DNA of 42,328 nucleotides from an uncultured Acetatifactor sp. (GCA_947594835.1 CANQEH010000022.1:1-42328); one strand, 5' to 3'. Positions 1 through 8,200 are shown, numbered from the stretch's first letter. Notes: generated by a model from the letters alone, not told the origin. A program made the numbers and translations.

Positions 1-288
1 GGTGGTGCCGATGTTGGCCCCCATGATGATGCCCACCGCCTGCTCCAGCTTCATGATGCCGGAGTTGACAAAGCCAACCACCATGACGGTCACCGCCGAG
101 GAGGACTGGATCACCGCGGTGACGCCCGTGCCCACCAGAACCGCTTTCAGGCGGTTGCTGGTCAGATTCTCCAAAATCTTCTCCAGCCGTCCGCCGGAGA
201 CCCGGGCCAGGCCGTCCCCCATCATACTCATCCCGTACAAAAAGAGCGCCAGACCGCCTACCATCGTCAGTAAATCAAAAAAATCCAT
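1..288 (-). CDS. Na/Pi cotransporter family protein, N-terminal part (runs off the window)
   Basis: Reading leftward from 288, the first 96 residues are visible and the rest lies outside the window. The protein begins MDFFDLLTMVGGLALFLYGM, a hydrophobic first helix, and then shows the QSSSAV motif (about residues 61-66) and GANIGTT at the very edge. Both are hallmarks of the PF02690 repeat of NptA-type sodium-dependent phosphate transporters. The ATG at 288 follows a GAGAGG ribosome binding site. Many family members carry a C-terminal PhoU-like domain, which cannot be checked here. It lies just downstream of phoU in the same direction, but a candidate promoter in the 182-bp gap suggests it can be expressed separately. 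It would give low-affinity phosphate transport beside the high-affinity Pst system. Confidence 0.9.
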   Translation of the reverse strand, partial: MDFFDLLTMVGGLALFLYGMSMMGDGLARVSGGRLEKILENLTSNRLKAVLVGTGVTAVIQSSSAVTVMVVGFVNSGIMKLEQAVGIIMGANIGTT

Positions 289-373
289 ATGAAATTCCTC
301 TCAGTGCCTTGTGGACAGTGTTCCCTGCCGCGCCGAAGGAAGCCCAAACGCCCCTTCAAACGCAGACAAGTTT

Positions 374-402
374 ATTCTATCACAATTTCCTTTCCTTGTG
401 TA
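374..402 (-). promoter_or_regulatory. Candidate promoter for the Na/Pi transporter gene
   Basis: On the minus strand, TAGAAT (374-379) with an upstream TG forms an extended -10. TACACA (397-402) sits 17 bp further upstream as a weak -35. The start codon is about 85 nt downstream. No Pho-box-like repeats are visible next to it. Confidence 0.4.
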
Positions 403-470
403 TCACTTTTTGCACTGAGTGGATTTTTTGCCCCCGCTCTGCCCTCCCTTTGGGGGAGACGGCGCGGTTT

Positions 471-1133
471 TCAGGAGGAAAAAGCGCCCTCCATGTCGCC
501 GGTCACCCGGAAAATGGCCCACTGGCCGATGTTTACCGCATGATCCCCCACCTTTTCCAGATATTTGGCGATCATCAGATCGTCCACCACCCGGTCCGCG
601 TCCAGAAGCTGCCCACGGATGGCTTCCATCATCTCCTCTTTAACCCGGTTAAACAGCCCGTCCACGGTATCGTCCCCCTCGATCACTCTCCGGGCGTTGT
701 CCACATCCCCCTCTGTAAAGGCGGCCACCGCCTTCTGAAACAGGGCCCCCGCCTCCTGCAGCATCTCCTGCAGGGGCCCGTCCCCCTCCCCGGCAAAGGG
801 AGGGTTGCGACGCAAAAACAGCTCCGCCATATCGCCCACATGATCCCCCGCCCGCTCGATGTCGGAGACCACCTTCAGGGCCGCGGAAACCAGCCTGAGA
901 TCCCTGGCGATGGGCTGCTGCTTTGTCATAAGCGCCAGGCAGCCCGCCTCGATGCTGCGCTGTGTGTCCGCAATGGCCCTGCCCCTGTCCAGGAGCTGCT
1001 CCAGCCCCTCCCTGTCGTTTCCCTTTACCGCCAGGCACAGCTTCTCATAGCTGATCTGGACGCACTCCCCCATCTGGGCCACCCTCTGCTTCAGCTGTTC
1101 CAGCTCCTGCTCAAATCGGATCCTCGCTGCCAT
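471..1133 (-). CDS. phoU: Phosphate signalling/transport accessory protein PhoU
   Basis: PhoU is a cytoplasmic all-helical protein that links the state of the Pst transporter to the PhoR/PhoB-type two-component system and restrains phosphate uptake when phosphate is ample. The 220-residue product has the usual PhoU length and two related three-helix repeats. The metal-binding signature appears as ERAGDHVGDMAE in the first half and EKVGDHAVNIGQW near the C terminus. The ATG at 1133 follows GGGAG six bases upstream. It lies 24 bp after pstB, the usual last position of a pst operon. Confidence 0.96.
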   Translation of the reverse strand: MAARIRFEQELEQLKQRVAQMGECVQISYEKLCLAVKGNDREGLEQLLDRGRAIADTQRSIEAGCLALMTKQQPIARDLRLVSAALKVVSDIERAGDHVGDMAELFLRRNPPFAGEGDGPLQEMLQEAGALFQKAVAAFTEGDVDNARRVIEGDDTVDGLFNRVKEEMMEAIRGQLLDADRVVDDLMIAKYLEKVGDHAVNIGQWAIFRVTGDMEGAFSS

Positions 1134-1157
1134 GCTCTCTCCCTTTCCGCCGTCCCC

Positions 1158-1916
1158 TCAACCGAAACGGCCTGTGATATAATCCTCCGTCCTCTTGTCC
1201 CGGGGCCTGGAAAAAAGCGCCGCCGTGGGGCCAAATTCCACCACCGCCCCCAGCAGAAAAAAGGCTGTGTCGTCGGAAACCCTGGCCGCCTGCTGCATAT
1301 TGTGGGTCACCACCACCACGGTGTAGCTCTTTTTCAAGGCTTCCATCAGTTCCTCCACCTTTGAGGTGGAGATGGGATCCAGGGCGGAAGTGGGTTCGTC
1401 CATCAAAAGCACCTCGGGGCGTACCGCCAGGGCCCTGGCGATGCAGAGCCGCTGCTGCTGCCCCCCGGAGAGGCCAAGGGCCGGTTTTTTCAGCCGGTCC
1501 TTCACCTCCTCAAAGATGGCGGCTCCTTTCAGAGCCTCCTCCACGATGGAGTCCAGCTCCTGTTTTGCCTTGACGCCGTGGAGCCTGGGCCCGTAAGCCA
1601 CATTGTCGTAAATGCTCATGGGAAAGGGATTGGGCTGTTGGAACACCATGCCCACTTTTTTGCGCAGGAGCGTGGTGTCCACCCGTCTGTCGTAGATGTT
1701 TTCCCCGTCTAAAAGCACCTGTCCCCGGATACGCACATTCTCCACCAGATCGTTCATGCGGTTGATGCATTTTAAGAAGGTGGACTTGCCGCAGCCGCTG
1801 GGGCCGATGAGGGCGGTGACGGCCTTGTCCCGGATCTCCATCTCCACGTCCTTCAGGGCGCGGTTTGCCCCATAGTAGAGATTTAAGTCTTTTACCAGTA
1901 ATTTGCTCTTTTCCAT
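1158..1916 (-). CDS. pstB: Phosphate ABC transporter ATP-binding protein PstB
   Basis: This is the ATPase of the PstSCAB high-affinity phosphate importer. It binds the cytoplasmic face of PstA/PstC and powers uptake. The 252-residue protein has a Walker A motif GPSGCGKST (residues 38-46), a Q-loop within [11 protein letters not shown], the ABC signature LSGGQQQR, Walker B LLMDEP and a switch histidine in VVVTHNM, so all catalytic elements are intact. The [16 protein letters not shown] stretch is typical of PstB rather than other importer ATPases. It follows pstA by 16 bp and precedes phoU by 24 bp, consistent with one transcript. Confidence 0.97.
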   Translation of the reverse strand: MEKSKLLVKDLNLYYGANRALKDVEMEIRDKAVTALIGPSGCGKSTFLKCINRMNDLVENVRIRGQVLLDGENIYDRRVDTTLLRKKVGMVFQQPNPFPMSIYDNVAYGPRLHGVKAKQELDSIVEEALKGAAIFEEVKDRLKKPALGLSGGQQQRLCIARALAVRPEVLLMDEPTSALDPISTSKVEELMEALKKSYTVVVVTHNMQQAARVSDDTAFFLLGAVVEFGPTAALFSRPRDKRTEDYITGRFG

Positions 1917-1932
1917 ACTTCTTTGTTTCCTC

Positions 1933-2820
1933 TTACCGGGTCTTCCAGCGCCCGGCCAGCAGCTTCATCCACAGGTTGATGCACAGCACGATGACGATCA
2001 GGACACAGCCCGCCCCAAAGGCCACGTCGTACTTTCCGTTCTGCATCTGCAGATACAGCTCGATGGTCAGCGTGCCCCCGGACTCCAGCGCCTTGCCGCC
2101 CAGTTTTTTGACGTTTTCCAACAGTCCGCCCCCCAGCCTGGGCAGCAGCCGGGCGCTGCCCGCCGTAAACAAAAGGGCCGCCGACTCTCCCACAATCCGC
2201 CCCACCGCCAGGATAATGCCGGTCAGGATCCCCGGTATGGCCGACGGCAGGAGGATCGTCCGTATCATATGCCACCGGGAGGCCCCCATGCCCAGGGCGC
2301 CGCTCCGATAGCTGTCCGGCACCGTCCGCAGGGCTTCCTGGGCGTTTCGCACGATCAGCGGAAGCACCATCAGGGTCAGGGTGAAAGCGCCGGAGAGCAG
2401 GGAATAGCCAAGCCCCAGCACCTCGCCGAAGAACACCATGCCGAACAGCCCAAAGAGGACGGAAGGGATGCCGGAGAGGGTCTCCGTGGTAAACTCGATC
2501 AGTCTGACCAGCCTGCCCGGCTTTGCGTATTCGTTTAAGTAAATCGCAGCCCCCACCCCTATGGGCGTGGCCGCAAGCAGCGTCAGCACGATGATATACA
2601 GTGTGTTGACCAGGTTCCCCGCAATGCCTACCGTCTGTTTTAAGGCACTGGTCACCGTGGTCAAAAAGCTCCAGGAGAGGGTGCCTGCCCCCTTTGCAAA
2701 CACATACCCGATGACGCCGCAGAGCAGCAGCACCGAGACGGAGGCCGCGCCGTAGACCGCGCCCAGAAGGAGCGCTTCCAGGGGCCTTTTTTTCTTGTGG
2801 TACAAGGTGTCGCCCGTCAT
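1933..2820 (-). CDS. pstA: Phosphate ABC transporter permease PstA
   Basis: PstA is one of the two membrane subunits of the phosphate importer. The 295-residue product has about six predicted membrane helices and the binding-protein-dependent permease loop [31 protein letters not shown] region, where the EAA-type coupling helix meets PstB. The motif [15 protein letters not shown] is typical of Pst permeases. Its ATG overlaps the pstC stop codon in an ATGA arrangement, indicating translational coupling and equal stoichiometry with PstC. Confidence 0.96.
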   Translation of the reverse strand: MTGDTLYHKKKRPLEALLLGAVYGAASVSVLLLCGVIGYVFAKGAGTLSWSFLTTVTSALKQTVGIAGNLVNTLYIIVLTLLAATPIGVGAAIYLNEYAKPGRLVRLIEFTTETLSGIPSVLFGLFGMVFFGEVLGLGYSLLSGAFTLTLMVLPLIVRNAQEALRTVPDSYRSGALGMGASRWHMIRTILLPSAIPGILTGIILAVGRIVGESAALLFTAGSARLLPRLGGGLLENVKKLGGKALESGGTLTIELYLQMQNGKYDVAFGAGCVLIVIVLCINLWMKLLAGRWKTR

Positions 2821-3764
2821 GGGGTCTGCCCTCCTTTTTTCAAAACCCGGGTCAGGATCAGGTTGATGACCATGATGAACACAAACAGCACCAGCCCGAT
2901 GGTAAACAGCATCTGCCTGTGGGTGCCCGAGGAATATCCCATCTCGCTGACAATGGCGGTGGTCAGAAAACGCACGGAACGAAACGGCAGCGGGGCGTTC
3001 ACGCTGCTGCCCGACACCAGGGTAATGGCCATGGCCTCCCCGATGGCGCGGCCCACCCCCAGCACCACAGCGGTCACAATGCCGGACTTTGCCGCCGGAA
3101 GGATGGATTTAAAAATGGTCTGTATCCGGGAGCCGCCCAGGGCCAGGGAAGCCGCCTTGATGCTTGGCGGCACCGCCCGGATGGCGGTCTCGCTGATGTT
3201 GATGACCGTGGGCAGGATCATGATGGCGAGCACGATCACCGCCGAGAGCAGGTTGGCCCCGCCGGTAAACTGGTGCGTGGCGGAATCCCGAAACAGCCAG
3301 CGCTCCAGGCGGTACATCGCAGGGTTTAACAGATAGATGCCCAAAAGCCCGTAGATGACCGACGGGATCCCGGCCAAGAGCTCCACCGCCGGTTTCACCA
3401 CCGCCGCCACCCTCTCATCCGCCACCTCCGCCAGAAAGACGGCCGTCAGGATCCCCACCGGCACTCCCAGCAGGATGGCAAGCCCGGTTCCCACCACAGA
3501 GGTCAGGATGACATACAGAATGCCGTATCTGGGCTGGGCCGCCGTCGGCGCCCAGACAGTGGAAAACAGGATTTCCTTTAACCCCACCTGAAAGATGGCC
3601 GGAGTGCCGCTTAAGACCAGATACAGGGTGATGGAAGCCACTGCCAGAATGGCGAAGGAGGCGCAGGCGGTAAAGACGATCTGCGCCGCACGCTCTGCCG
3701 CAGCCCCGCTCTTTTTTCCGATCAGGCTTCCCGCCCCGGGTAAAATGCTTTTTTCAGCCTTCAT
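2817..3764 (-). CDS. pstC: Phosphate ABC transporter permease PstC
   Basis: PstC is the partner membrane subunit of PstA. The ORF could begin at 3857, but the ATG at 3764 (MKAEKSILPG) has a GGAAAGGAA ribosome binding site and gives a normal family start, so the upstream 31 codons are probably untranslated. The 315-residue product has about six membrane helices, a GIPSVIYGLLGIYLL segment typical of PstC, and the coupling loop AIRAVPPSIKAASLALGGSR. It is separated from pstS by about 130 bp, a spacing often seen because pstS is expressed more strongly than the rest of the operon. Confidence 0.95.
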   Translation of the reverse strand: MKAEKSILPGAGSLIGKKSGAAAERAAQIVFTACASFAILAVASITLYLVLSGTPAIFQVGLKEILFSTVWAPTAAQPRYGILYVILTSVVGTGLAILLGVPVGILTAVFLAEVADERVAAVVKPAVELLAGIPSVIYGLLGIYLLNPAMYRLERWLFRDSATHQFTGGANLLSAVIVLAIMILPTVINISETAIRAVPPSIKAASLALGGSRIQTIFKSILPAAKSGIVTAVVLGVGRAIGEAMAITLVSGSSVNAPLPFRSVRFLTTAIVSEMGYSSGTHRQMLFTIGLVLFVFIMVINLILTRVLKKGGQTP

Positions 3765-3893
3765 GCGAATTTCCTTTCCGATGCAGACGCTTTCCTCCCA
3801 CGGTATGCGCCGGCCTGACCGATCTGCCGATTTCATCCGGCGCGCGCCGCAGGGCAAAGCGTCAATGGACTTGCCGCAGGGTATGGGAAAATG

Positions 3894-4841
3894 TCACTCC
3901 ACCGTGATCAGGCCCACCGAGGAGGCGATGGCCTGCCCTTCTTCCCCCAGCACATAGGCAAACCAGTCCTGCACCAGAGGGCTCTGACTGGAGACGTCCC
4001 CCATGGTGGCCATCACAAAGGGCCTGCTCAGGAAATAGCCTCCCGCCTTGATGTTTTCCGCCGTGGCCTCCACGCCGTCCAGGGGCAGAGCGGTCACGGT
4101 ATCGTCCACCACGTCCAAAGACACATAGCCGATGGCTCCGGGGGTAGACGCTACCTTTGCCATGACTGCGCCAGTGCTGTCCAGCTCGTTGGCGTAAGCG
4201 CACTGATCCTCAATGCCCAGGATTTCCTCAAAGGCGCTCCTGGTGCCGCTTCCGGCCTCCCGTCCCACCACCACGATGGGCACGTCCGCGCCCCCTGCCT
4301 GGGCCCAGTTGGTCACCTTCCCGGTGTAGATGTCGATGAGCTGCTGTTTGGTGAGGCCGGACGCGGTGTTTGCTGGATCCACACAGACAGCGATGCCGTC
4401 GATGGCCACCACGTTTTCTACCGCTCCTGCCGCTTTCTCCTCTTCTTTTAAATTCCGGGAGGAATTCCCGATATCGGCGGTGCCGCCCAGCACTGCCTCA
4501 ATCCCGGCGCCGGAGCCTACAAACTCTGCGCTGACCGTCACTTCGGGATGGAGCTCCATGTACCCTTCCGCCAGCGCCGTGGCCAGGGTCTCCATGGAAG
4601 TGCTCCCCACCATCAGAATGGAGCCGGAGAGAGACTCCTCCTGCCCGGAAGCATCCGCCTGGGAAGCCTGGTCTGTGGGCGCAGACGCTGCATCCGCCCG
4701 GGAAGTCTGGGAAGCAGACTCTGACGTTACATCCGTCTGGCCGGAACTGGCCGCGGCATTGCTTCCACAGCCCGCCAGGCTCCCCGCCGCAAGAATGACC
4801 GCTCCCGCCAGCGCCAGTATCGTCGTACTCTTTTTCTTCAT
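3894..4841 (-). CDS. pstS: Phosphate-binding lipoprotein PstS
   Basis: PstS captures phosphate outside the membrane and hands it to PstC/PstA. The start chosen is ATG 4841 (MKKKSTTILAL), with AGGAA six bases upstream. It gives a lipoprotein signal peptide with lipobox LAGC (Cys25). After a Ser/Ala/Asp-rich linker (about residues 26-75), the periplasmic-binding fold shows phosphate-contact motifs: GSTSMETLA, FVGSGAGIEAVLGGTADIGNSSR and REAGSGTRSAFEE. It opens the pst operon. A candidate Pho box lies 150-185 bp upstream and an 81-bp palindromic repeat sits between that box and the ribosome binding site. Confidence 0.96.
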   Translation of the reverse strand: MKKKSTTILALAGAVILAAGSLAGCGSNAAASSGQTDVTSESASQTSRADAASAPTDQASQADASGQEESLSGSILMVGSTSMETLATALAEGYMELHPEVTVSAEFVGSGAGIEAVLGGTADIGNSSRNLKEEEKAAGAVENVVAIDGIAVCVDPANTASGLTKQQLIDIYTGKVTNWAQAGGADVPIVVVGREAGSGTRSAFEEILGIEDQCAYANELDSTGAVMAKVASTPGAIGYVSLDVVDDTVTALPLDGVEATAENIKAGGYFLSRPFVMATMGDVSSQSPLVQDWFAYVLGEEGQAIASSVGLITVE

Positions 4842-4856
4842 GATCATTTCCTTTCC

Positions 4857-4937
4857 GGAGCGTTCCCGCGACGGGGCGGCGCGAATCCCAAATCTGCGTC
4901 TGCCCTCAGGAGAATTTATGACGCTCCAACACAAATT
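4857..4937. repeat. Palindromic dispersed repeat, copy A
   Basis: This 81-bp segment is about 83% identical (12 differences over the 71-bp core 4857-4927, no gaps) to 36150-36230. The core is bounded by GGAGCGT and ACGCTCC, an inverted pair. One end can also form a hairpin in which AATTTATG and CACAAATT flank the ACGCTCC. It stands immediately before the ribosome binding site of pstS, so it is in the pstS leader RNA. Confidence 0.75.
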
Positions 4938-4993
4938 TTGTTTTCCTCTTTCGCTTATCAGCATAACAGGAAAACAGACAGGAAAATATCACG

Positions 4994-5026
4994 GATTGGT
5001 AAGAAGTATGTAAGATTTTTGTAAAA
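4994..5026 (-). promoter_or_regulatory. Candidate Pho box upstream of pstS
   Basis: Read on the minus strand, three hexamer-like units TTTACA, CTTACA and CTTACC follow each other at 11-bp intervals. That is the helical phasing of PhoB/PhoP direct repeats. A weak -10 (TATTTT or GATATT) lies about 15-20 bp beyond the last unit, as at activator-dependent promoters. The block directly abuts the stop codon of the amidase gene and is about 150 bp upstream of the pstS start. Assignment to PhoB/PhoP is inferred from phasing and context. Confidence 0.6.
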
Positions 5027-5560
5027 TCACACCGCCCCCACCGTCTCTAAAATCCCGTCCGCCACCGCCTGGGCCACTTCCTCAAAGCGCTGGTCAAAAA
5101 TCTGGTTGTCCGCATCCGTGTTGAGAAACCCCACCTCCACCAGCACCGCGGGCATCTTTGTCCGATTTAACACCGCCAGGCTGGGCTGGGGCCGGATTCC
5201 CAGGTCTTCAAACCCCACCTGGGCGAGCCTGCCGCCGATCCTTGCGGCAAGCCGGGCCGCCTCTCCGTAAGCGCTGTAAACCAGGGTTTCCACGCCGGAA
5301 TATTGATTGGGATAGGCGCTGGCGTTTCGATGGAGGGACACAAAGTAATCGGCCCCCACCGCATTTCCCTCCAGGGCTTTCTGCACCGGGGACTCATACC
5401 TGTCGTCCGTCCTGGTGTAATACACGTCCACTCCCCGGCGCTCTAAGATTTCCCCCACCGCAAGCGCCAGCTTCAGCGCATCGTCCTTCTCCTGTCGTCC
5501 CAGATAAACGGCCCCGGGGTTTGCGCCGCCGTGTCCCGGGTCAAGTACTACCAAGGGCAT
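5027..5560 (-). CDS. N-acetylmuramoyl-L-alanine amidase (Amidase_3 family)
   Basis: This zinc amidase would cleave the bond between N-acetylmuramic acid and L-alanine in peptidoglycan. The 177 residues are essentially the catalytic domain alone. Expected zinc ligands are H10 in DPGHGG, E24 and H77 in SLHRNA, and the catalytic glutamate is E142 in VEVGFLN. No signal peptide, membrane anchor or wall-binding repeat is visible, so it is either exported by another route or acts during lysis or sporulation in the mother cell. GGGGGG upstream of ATG 5560 serves as ribosome binding site. Its stop codon touches the pst Pho box. Its closest functional analogue is CwlD or a compact endolysin; I cannot decide between them. 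Confidence 0.88.
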   Translation of the reverse strand: MPLVVLDPGHGGANPGAVYLGRQEKDDALKLALAVGEILERRGVDVYYTRTDDRYESPVQKALEGNAVGADYFVSLHRNASAYPNQYSGVETLVYSAYGEAARLAARIGGRLAQVGFEDLGIRPQPSLAVLNRTKMPAVLVEVGFLNTDADNQIFDQRFEEVAQAVADGILETVGAV

Positions 5561-5656
5561 CCAAATTCCCCCCGTTTTTCTTTCCTGCCATACTATGCAG
5601 AGGGCGTTTGTCTGGTTCCTCCTTTTGCCCGAAAATTTTGACCCGGCATAAATTTT

Positions 5657-5717
5657 TCACCTGACAGAAAGTTTTAACCTGACAGAAAAGGTGTAGGTTT
5701 TAACCTGACAGAAAAGG
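5657..5717. repeat. Three direct repeats in a divergent intergenic region
   Basis: The string CCTGACAGAAA occurs three times, starting at 5660, 5678 and 5704. The last two copies extend to TTTTAACCTGACAGAAAAGG. Spacing is 18 and 26 bp. They lie between the amidase gene (minus strand, start 5560) and the membrane-protein gene (plus strand, start 5836), where an operator could serve either gene. The binding protein is unknown. Confidence 0.6.
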
Positions 5718-5835
5718 CGAATTGATTTTTCAGTTGTCATATGATAGAGTATTGAACATCGCAGAGCAGCGATTTGACGCAGAAACAGCGTTGCAGCGGA
5801 AAAGTGACAGGCATCTGTTAGAAGGGGAAATTTTG

Positions 5836-6570
5836 ATGGCCACAAATTTTTTGGAAAAAGAATCGATAGCGGCAAACAAGAAATTGCGCCGATTACTGTT
5901 GATTTTTATTGCAATTTTTATCGCCGCCCTTGCGGTCATTTATTTTGGGGCGGGCGACGAACTTTTTGATTTCAGCGACGAGAGGACGAAACTGATCGCC
6001 GCCGTGCTGCTTGGCGGAATAGGAATCATGCTGGTTTCTACCCTTCTCACCCTGATCCACACCATGCGGCCGGCTAAAAATGGAAAAAATCTGCTGCTTC
6101 CTTTAGCGGAAACGACGCCGGAGAAGGCGGCGGAGATCATCAACCGGGAAGTGGCCGAGGGAAAAATTCTGTATGAGGGGACACGGGATTATCATACCCC
6201 CATAAAGCATGACACGCGGGTTTTACTGACTCCCTCCTATCTGCTGTTAATCGGATACAGCATGGAAAAAATAAAGGCGATTCCCTGTGACCGGATTCTG
6301 TGGATTGGCGCCCAGACAGGCTATAAGGGAGGGCCGTATTACGCCCGTCTGATTATCTTTACGCGGGAAAAAATGCTGGATTGTGACGTAAACGATATTG
6401 GGCAGGCAAAACGGATTGCCGGGGATCTGTACCGCTACATTCCCAATGTGTTCCACGATCTCGAATGGCAGGACGATAACTTTCCACATATGCTTGAAAA
6501 GCTGTATCGGGAAGACCGCGACAGGTTTCTGGCGTTGTACGAGGAAGCGACAACAGGATTTGGAGCATAA
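5836..6570 (+). CDS. Two-helix membrane protein of unknown function
   Basis: The 244-residue product starts at ATG 5836 (MATNFLEKES), preceded by AAGGGG; an upstream in-frame ATG at 5722 lacks a ribosome binding site. Two adjacent membrane helices lie at about residues 21-41 and 54-74. They are followed by a soluble C-terminal region of about 165 residues rich in beta-type segments (LLTPSYLLLIGYSMEKIKAI, YYARLIIFTREKMLD), suggestive of a PH-like fold. I do not recognise the family. It is one of the few plus-strand genes in this part of the window, stands alone, and ends about 50 bp before a strong bidirectional terminator. Confidence 0.75.
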   Translation: MATNFLEKESIAANKKLRRLLLIFIAIFIAALAVIYFGAGDELFDFSDERTKLIAAVLLGGIGIMLVSTLLTLIHTMRPAKNGKNLLLPLAETTPEKAAEIINREVAEGKILYEGTRDYHTPIKHDTRVLLTPSYLLLIGYSMEKIKAIPCDRILWIGAQTGYKGGPYYARLIIFTREKMLDCDVNDIGQAKRIAGDLYRYIPNVFHDLEWQDDNFPHMLEKLYREDRDRFLALYEEATTGFGA

Positions 6571-6617
6571 GTCTGCGATACTCCGTATCCGGCAAACCAG
6601 GACAAATAAAAGGCATC

Positions 6618-6657
6618 AAAAAAGCAACCGCCCCAGCCAAAGTTAGGTTGCTTTTTT
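6618..6657. terminator. Bidirectional intrinsic terminator
   Basis: AAAAAAGCAACC and GGTTGCTTTTTT form a 12-bp stem with about 16 nt between the arms. It yields a U-tract in both directions. It serves the membrane-protein gene on the plus strand and the convergent PD-(D/E)XK gene on the minus strand. Confidence 0.9.
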
Positions 6658-6738
6658 GATTTCACTTGATTGATTTTGTTTCACCAGCAAAGCATATTGG
6701 AAATATATTTCCAAATTTCTAAACTTATAAACAAAATT

Positions 6739-7581
6739 TTATGCTGTATGCTCTACTTTCAATTTTTTTACTTCATCAAGCGGAAGCCCTGCATATTCCG
6801 CAATTTTTTCAAGTGTCAAAATCCCATCCGCCAACATTCTCTTTGCAGAATTGATTGCTCCTTCTTTCAATGTCTGATTCCTCATATCTTCCATAGCCCG
6901 GCACATAATTTCGATTCCCTCCTTACTCTCTTTGAAAAATCTCACCCTGTCCGCTAGTGTCCCATAGTACATATCCGCTGCGTCTGTGCAGGAGAAGTCA
7001 TGCATTAACTTCCCGATTGGCGTATCACTGCGGTAAGCGCCATTTACATACAGTATGTGCGAACCGTCCTCAAATCTTTCCCCCGTTCCTACAAAGCACC
7101 GTTCAATCGGATAGAGCGGCAGCCCTTTTCCCATTACGTCATTCTCTGTGATAAAGATTACCCACGTTTCCGGCAGCTTGTCGAAGTCCTCGCCTTTCTT
7201 CAAAAGGTTTGCGTCCATCATGCTGCTGTTGTACCTTGCTCTTTTTTTCCCGGATCCTTTGTCGGAGCGCTGTACCTCCACATTCAGTTTTGCCCCTGTG
7301 CTGTCCGTAGCCAGGATATCCAGCCTCACCGAGCGGTTCAGCAGGTTCTCCACAAATACCTGGGTGCGGACGTCCAGCACCTTTAAATCCGGCTTTTCCA
7401 GTACAATCTGTAATACCAGTTCTATGCTTGCCGTATCTCCCTCAAAACACTTTGTGAGGAAATCATCATCAAGCAGGCGAAAACCTCTTAATCTCTGTAA
7501 ATCTTCCTGATGTTTCTGGTCTATCTGTTCCGTCACTGTCAATCGTCCCACCTGCTTTCCCTTCTGTTTTCGTATCTCCAT
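6739..7581 (-). CDS. PD-(D/E)XK nuclease family transposase (Rpn-like)
   Basis: The 280-residue product matches the widespread recombination-promoting nuclease / PDDEXK_2 family, often annotated as a transposase although no terminal inverted repeats accompany it. Visible features are the N-terminal FRLLDDDFLTKCFEGD segment, the nuclease core VRLDILATDSTGAKLNVEVQR (D, then E-x-Q as the ExK-like pair), and RARYNSSMMDANLLKKGEDFDKLPETWVIFI. A C-terminal helix ends in the characteristic EYAGLPLDEVKKL. Family members cut DNA and raise RecA-independent recombination; they occur in many copies in Lachnospiraceae. GGGAGG precedes the ATG. I saw no insertion-sequence ends or target duplication. Confidence 0.85.
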   Translation of the reverse strand: MEIRKQKGKQVGRLTVTEQIDQKHQEDLQRLRGFRLLDDDFLTKCFEGDTASIELVLQIVLEKPDLKVLDVRTQVFVENLLNRSVRLDILATDSTGAKLNVEVQRSDKGSGKKRARYNSSMMDANLLKKGEDFDKLPETWVIFITENDVMGKGLPLYPIERCFVGTGERFEDGSHILYVNGAYRSDTPIGKLMHDFSCTDAADMYYGTLADRVRFFKESKEGIEIMCRAMEDMRNQTLKEGAINSAKRMLADGILTLEKIAEYAGLPLDEVKKLKVEHTA

Positions 7582-7677
7582 ACTACCATATACCTCCCGA
7601 TTTTACAAGCCGGGAGCCAGGCAAAGCCGAATCCATATAGGACTATCCCCGCTTTTCTGGGATTGGTGGAAAACCTT

Positions 7678-7706
7678 TTGACATTCCATTTCCGTTCATG
7701 TTATAT
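7678..7706 (+). promoter_or_regulatory. Strong promoter upstream of the leader ORF
   Basis: TTGACA at 7678-7683 and TTATAT at 7701-7706 are separated by exactly 17 bp. Transcription would begin near 7713 and read through the small ORF and the attenuator hairpin toward 7903. Confidence 0.8.
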
Positions 7707-7737
7707 TTTTTGCATCTTAGGAAGGGAGGGTGCAACG

Positions 7738-7824
7738 ATGCGGTGGATGCAGAAAGGCTTAATCCTGCATTTTCTTGGCTACGATATGGCTATCCACGGG
7801 ATCAGTGCGCCCTTTTTCAGGTGA
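7738..7824 (+). CDS. 28-residue leader peptide (putative)
   Basis: A short ORF starting at ATG 7738 lies eight bases after GGGAGGG and 25 nt beyond the predicted transcription start. It ends at TGA 7824, 22 nt before a terminator hairpin. The peptide (MRWMQKGLILHF at its start) has no recognisable fold. Position between a promoter and an attenuator, ahead of an MFS transporter remnant, is the arrangement of translated leaders in ribosome-mediated attenuation of resistance and efflux genes. Function is inferred from layout only. Confidence 0.5.
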   Translation: MRWMQKGLILHFLGYDMAIHGISAPFFR

Positions 7825-7846
7825 CTACGGGTCACAGTAAATGGTC

Positions 7847-7902
7847 GCGCCGATCCTTTTCTTATTTTCTTATGACGACAAAGAAAGGATGGCGCATTTT
7901 TT
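7847..7902 (+). terminator. Attenuator-type intrinsic terminator directly before a start codon
   Basis: GCGCC, ATCCTTT and CTT (7847-7863) pair with AAG, AAAGGAT and GGCGC (7881-7895), with two single-base bulges. A run of six T follows (7897-7902). The U-tract ends one base before the ATG at 7903, so full-length transcription needs this hairpin to be disrupted. Confidence 0.8.
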
Positions 7903-8196
7903 ATGCTCAAAAATATAAAACAGTTTTCTATTTCCAGACAAAAGCTGGTTCTTCTCATCCTGGAATGGTCGGTAGGCTTCCGTCCGGCAGGAAGCGTGTG
8001 GGTTCTGTTGCTGGCTCTGCGGGGATTCTCCTTGGTGGAGATCGGCTTTGCAGAGGCGGTGAGGAACACCTTCCAGACATTTGAAAAAATGGCAGTACAC
8101 AGCAAAAAGGATCTGGCGCTGGTCCTTACGGAGGACAGAGCACATGGGGACATGATCAGCAAGGCGGAAAAAGCAGGAATCTCATACAGGAGGTGA
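7903..8196 (+). pseudogene. Decayed MFS transporter (N-terminal remnant joined to unrelated sequence)
   Basis: The 97-residue ORF begins like an MFS multidrug transporter: an N-terminal MLKNIKQFSIS, then a first helix region and the motif VWVLLLALRGFSLVEIGFAEAV. That motif is the TM1-TM2 hairpin of the family (RGFSLVEIGLAE-like). Homology then stops. The remaining 45 residues are charged and soluble and carry none of the expected ten or more further helices. An MFS protein is normally about 400 residues, so this is a truncation or internal deletion. The regulatory front end (promoter, leader ORF, attenuator) is still intact. The reading frame ends at the ribosome binding site of the next small gene. 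Confidence 0.6.
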
Positions 8197-8200
8197 CTGA

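Noticed and set aside
309..1364. 351-residue plus-strand ORF across phoU and pstB
   Set aside because: It is antisense to two clearly recognised genes and has no family features.
3853..3880. Possible hairpin between pstS and pstC
   Set aside because: The pairing is only five bases; the visible pattern is a direct repeat of GCCGCAGGG, not a stable stem.
6739..7581. Insertion sequence around the PD-(D/E)XK gene
   Set aside because: No terminal inverted repeats or target-site duplication were found; the gene looks like a stand-alone Rpn-type copy.
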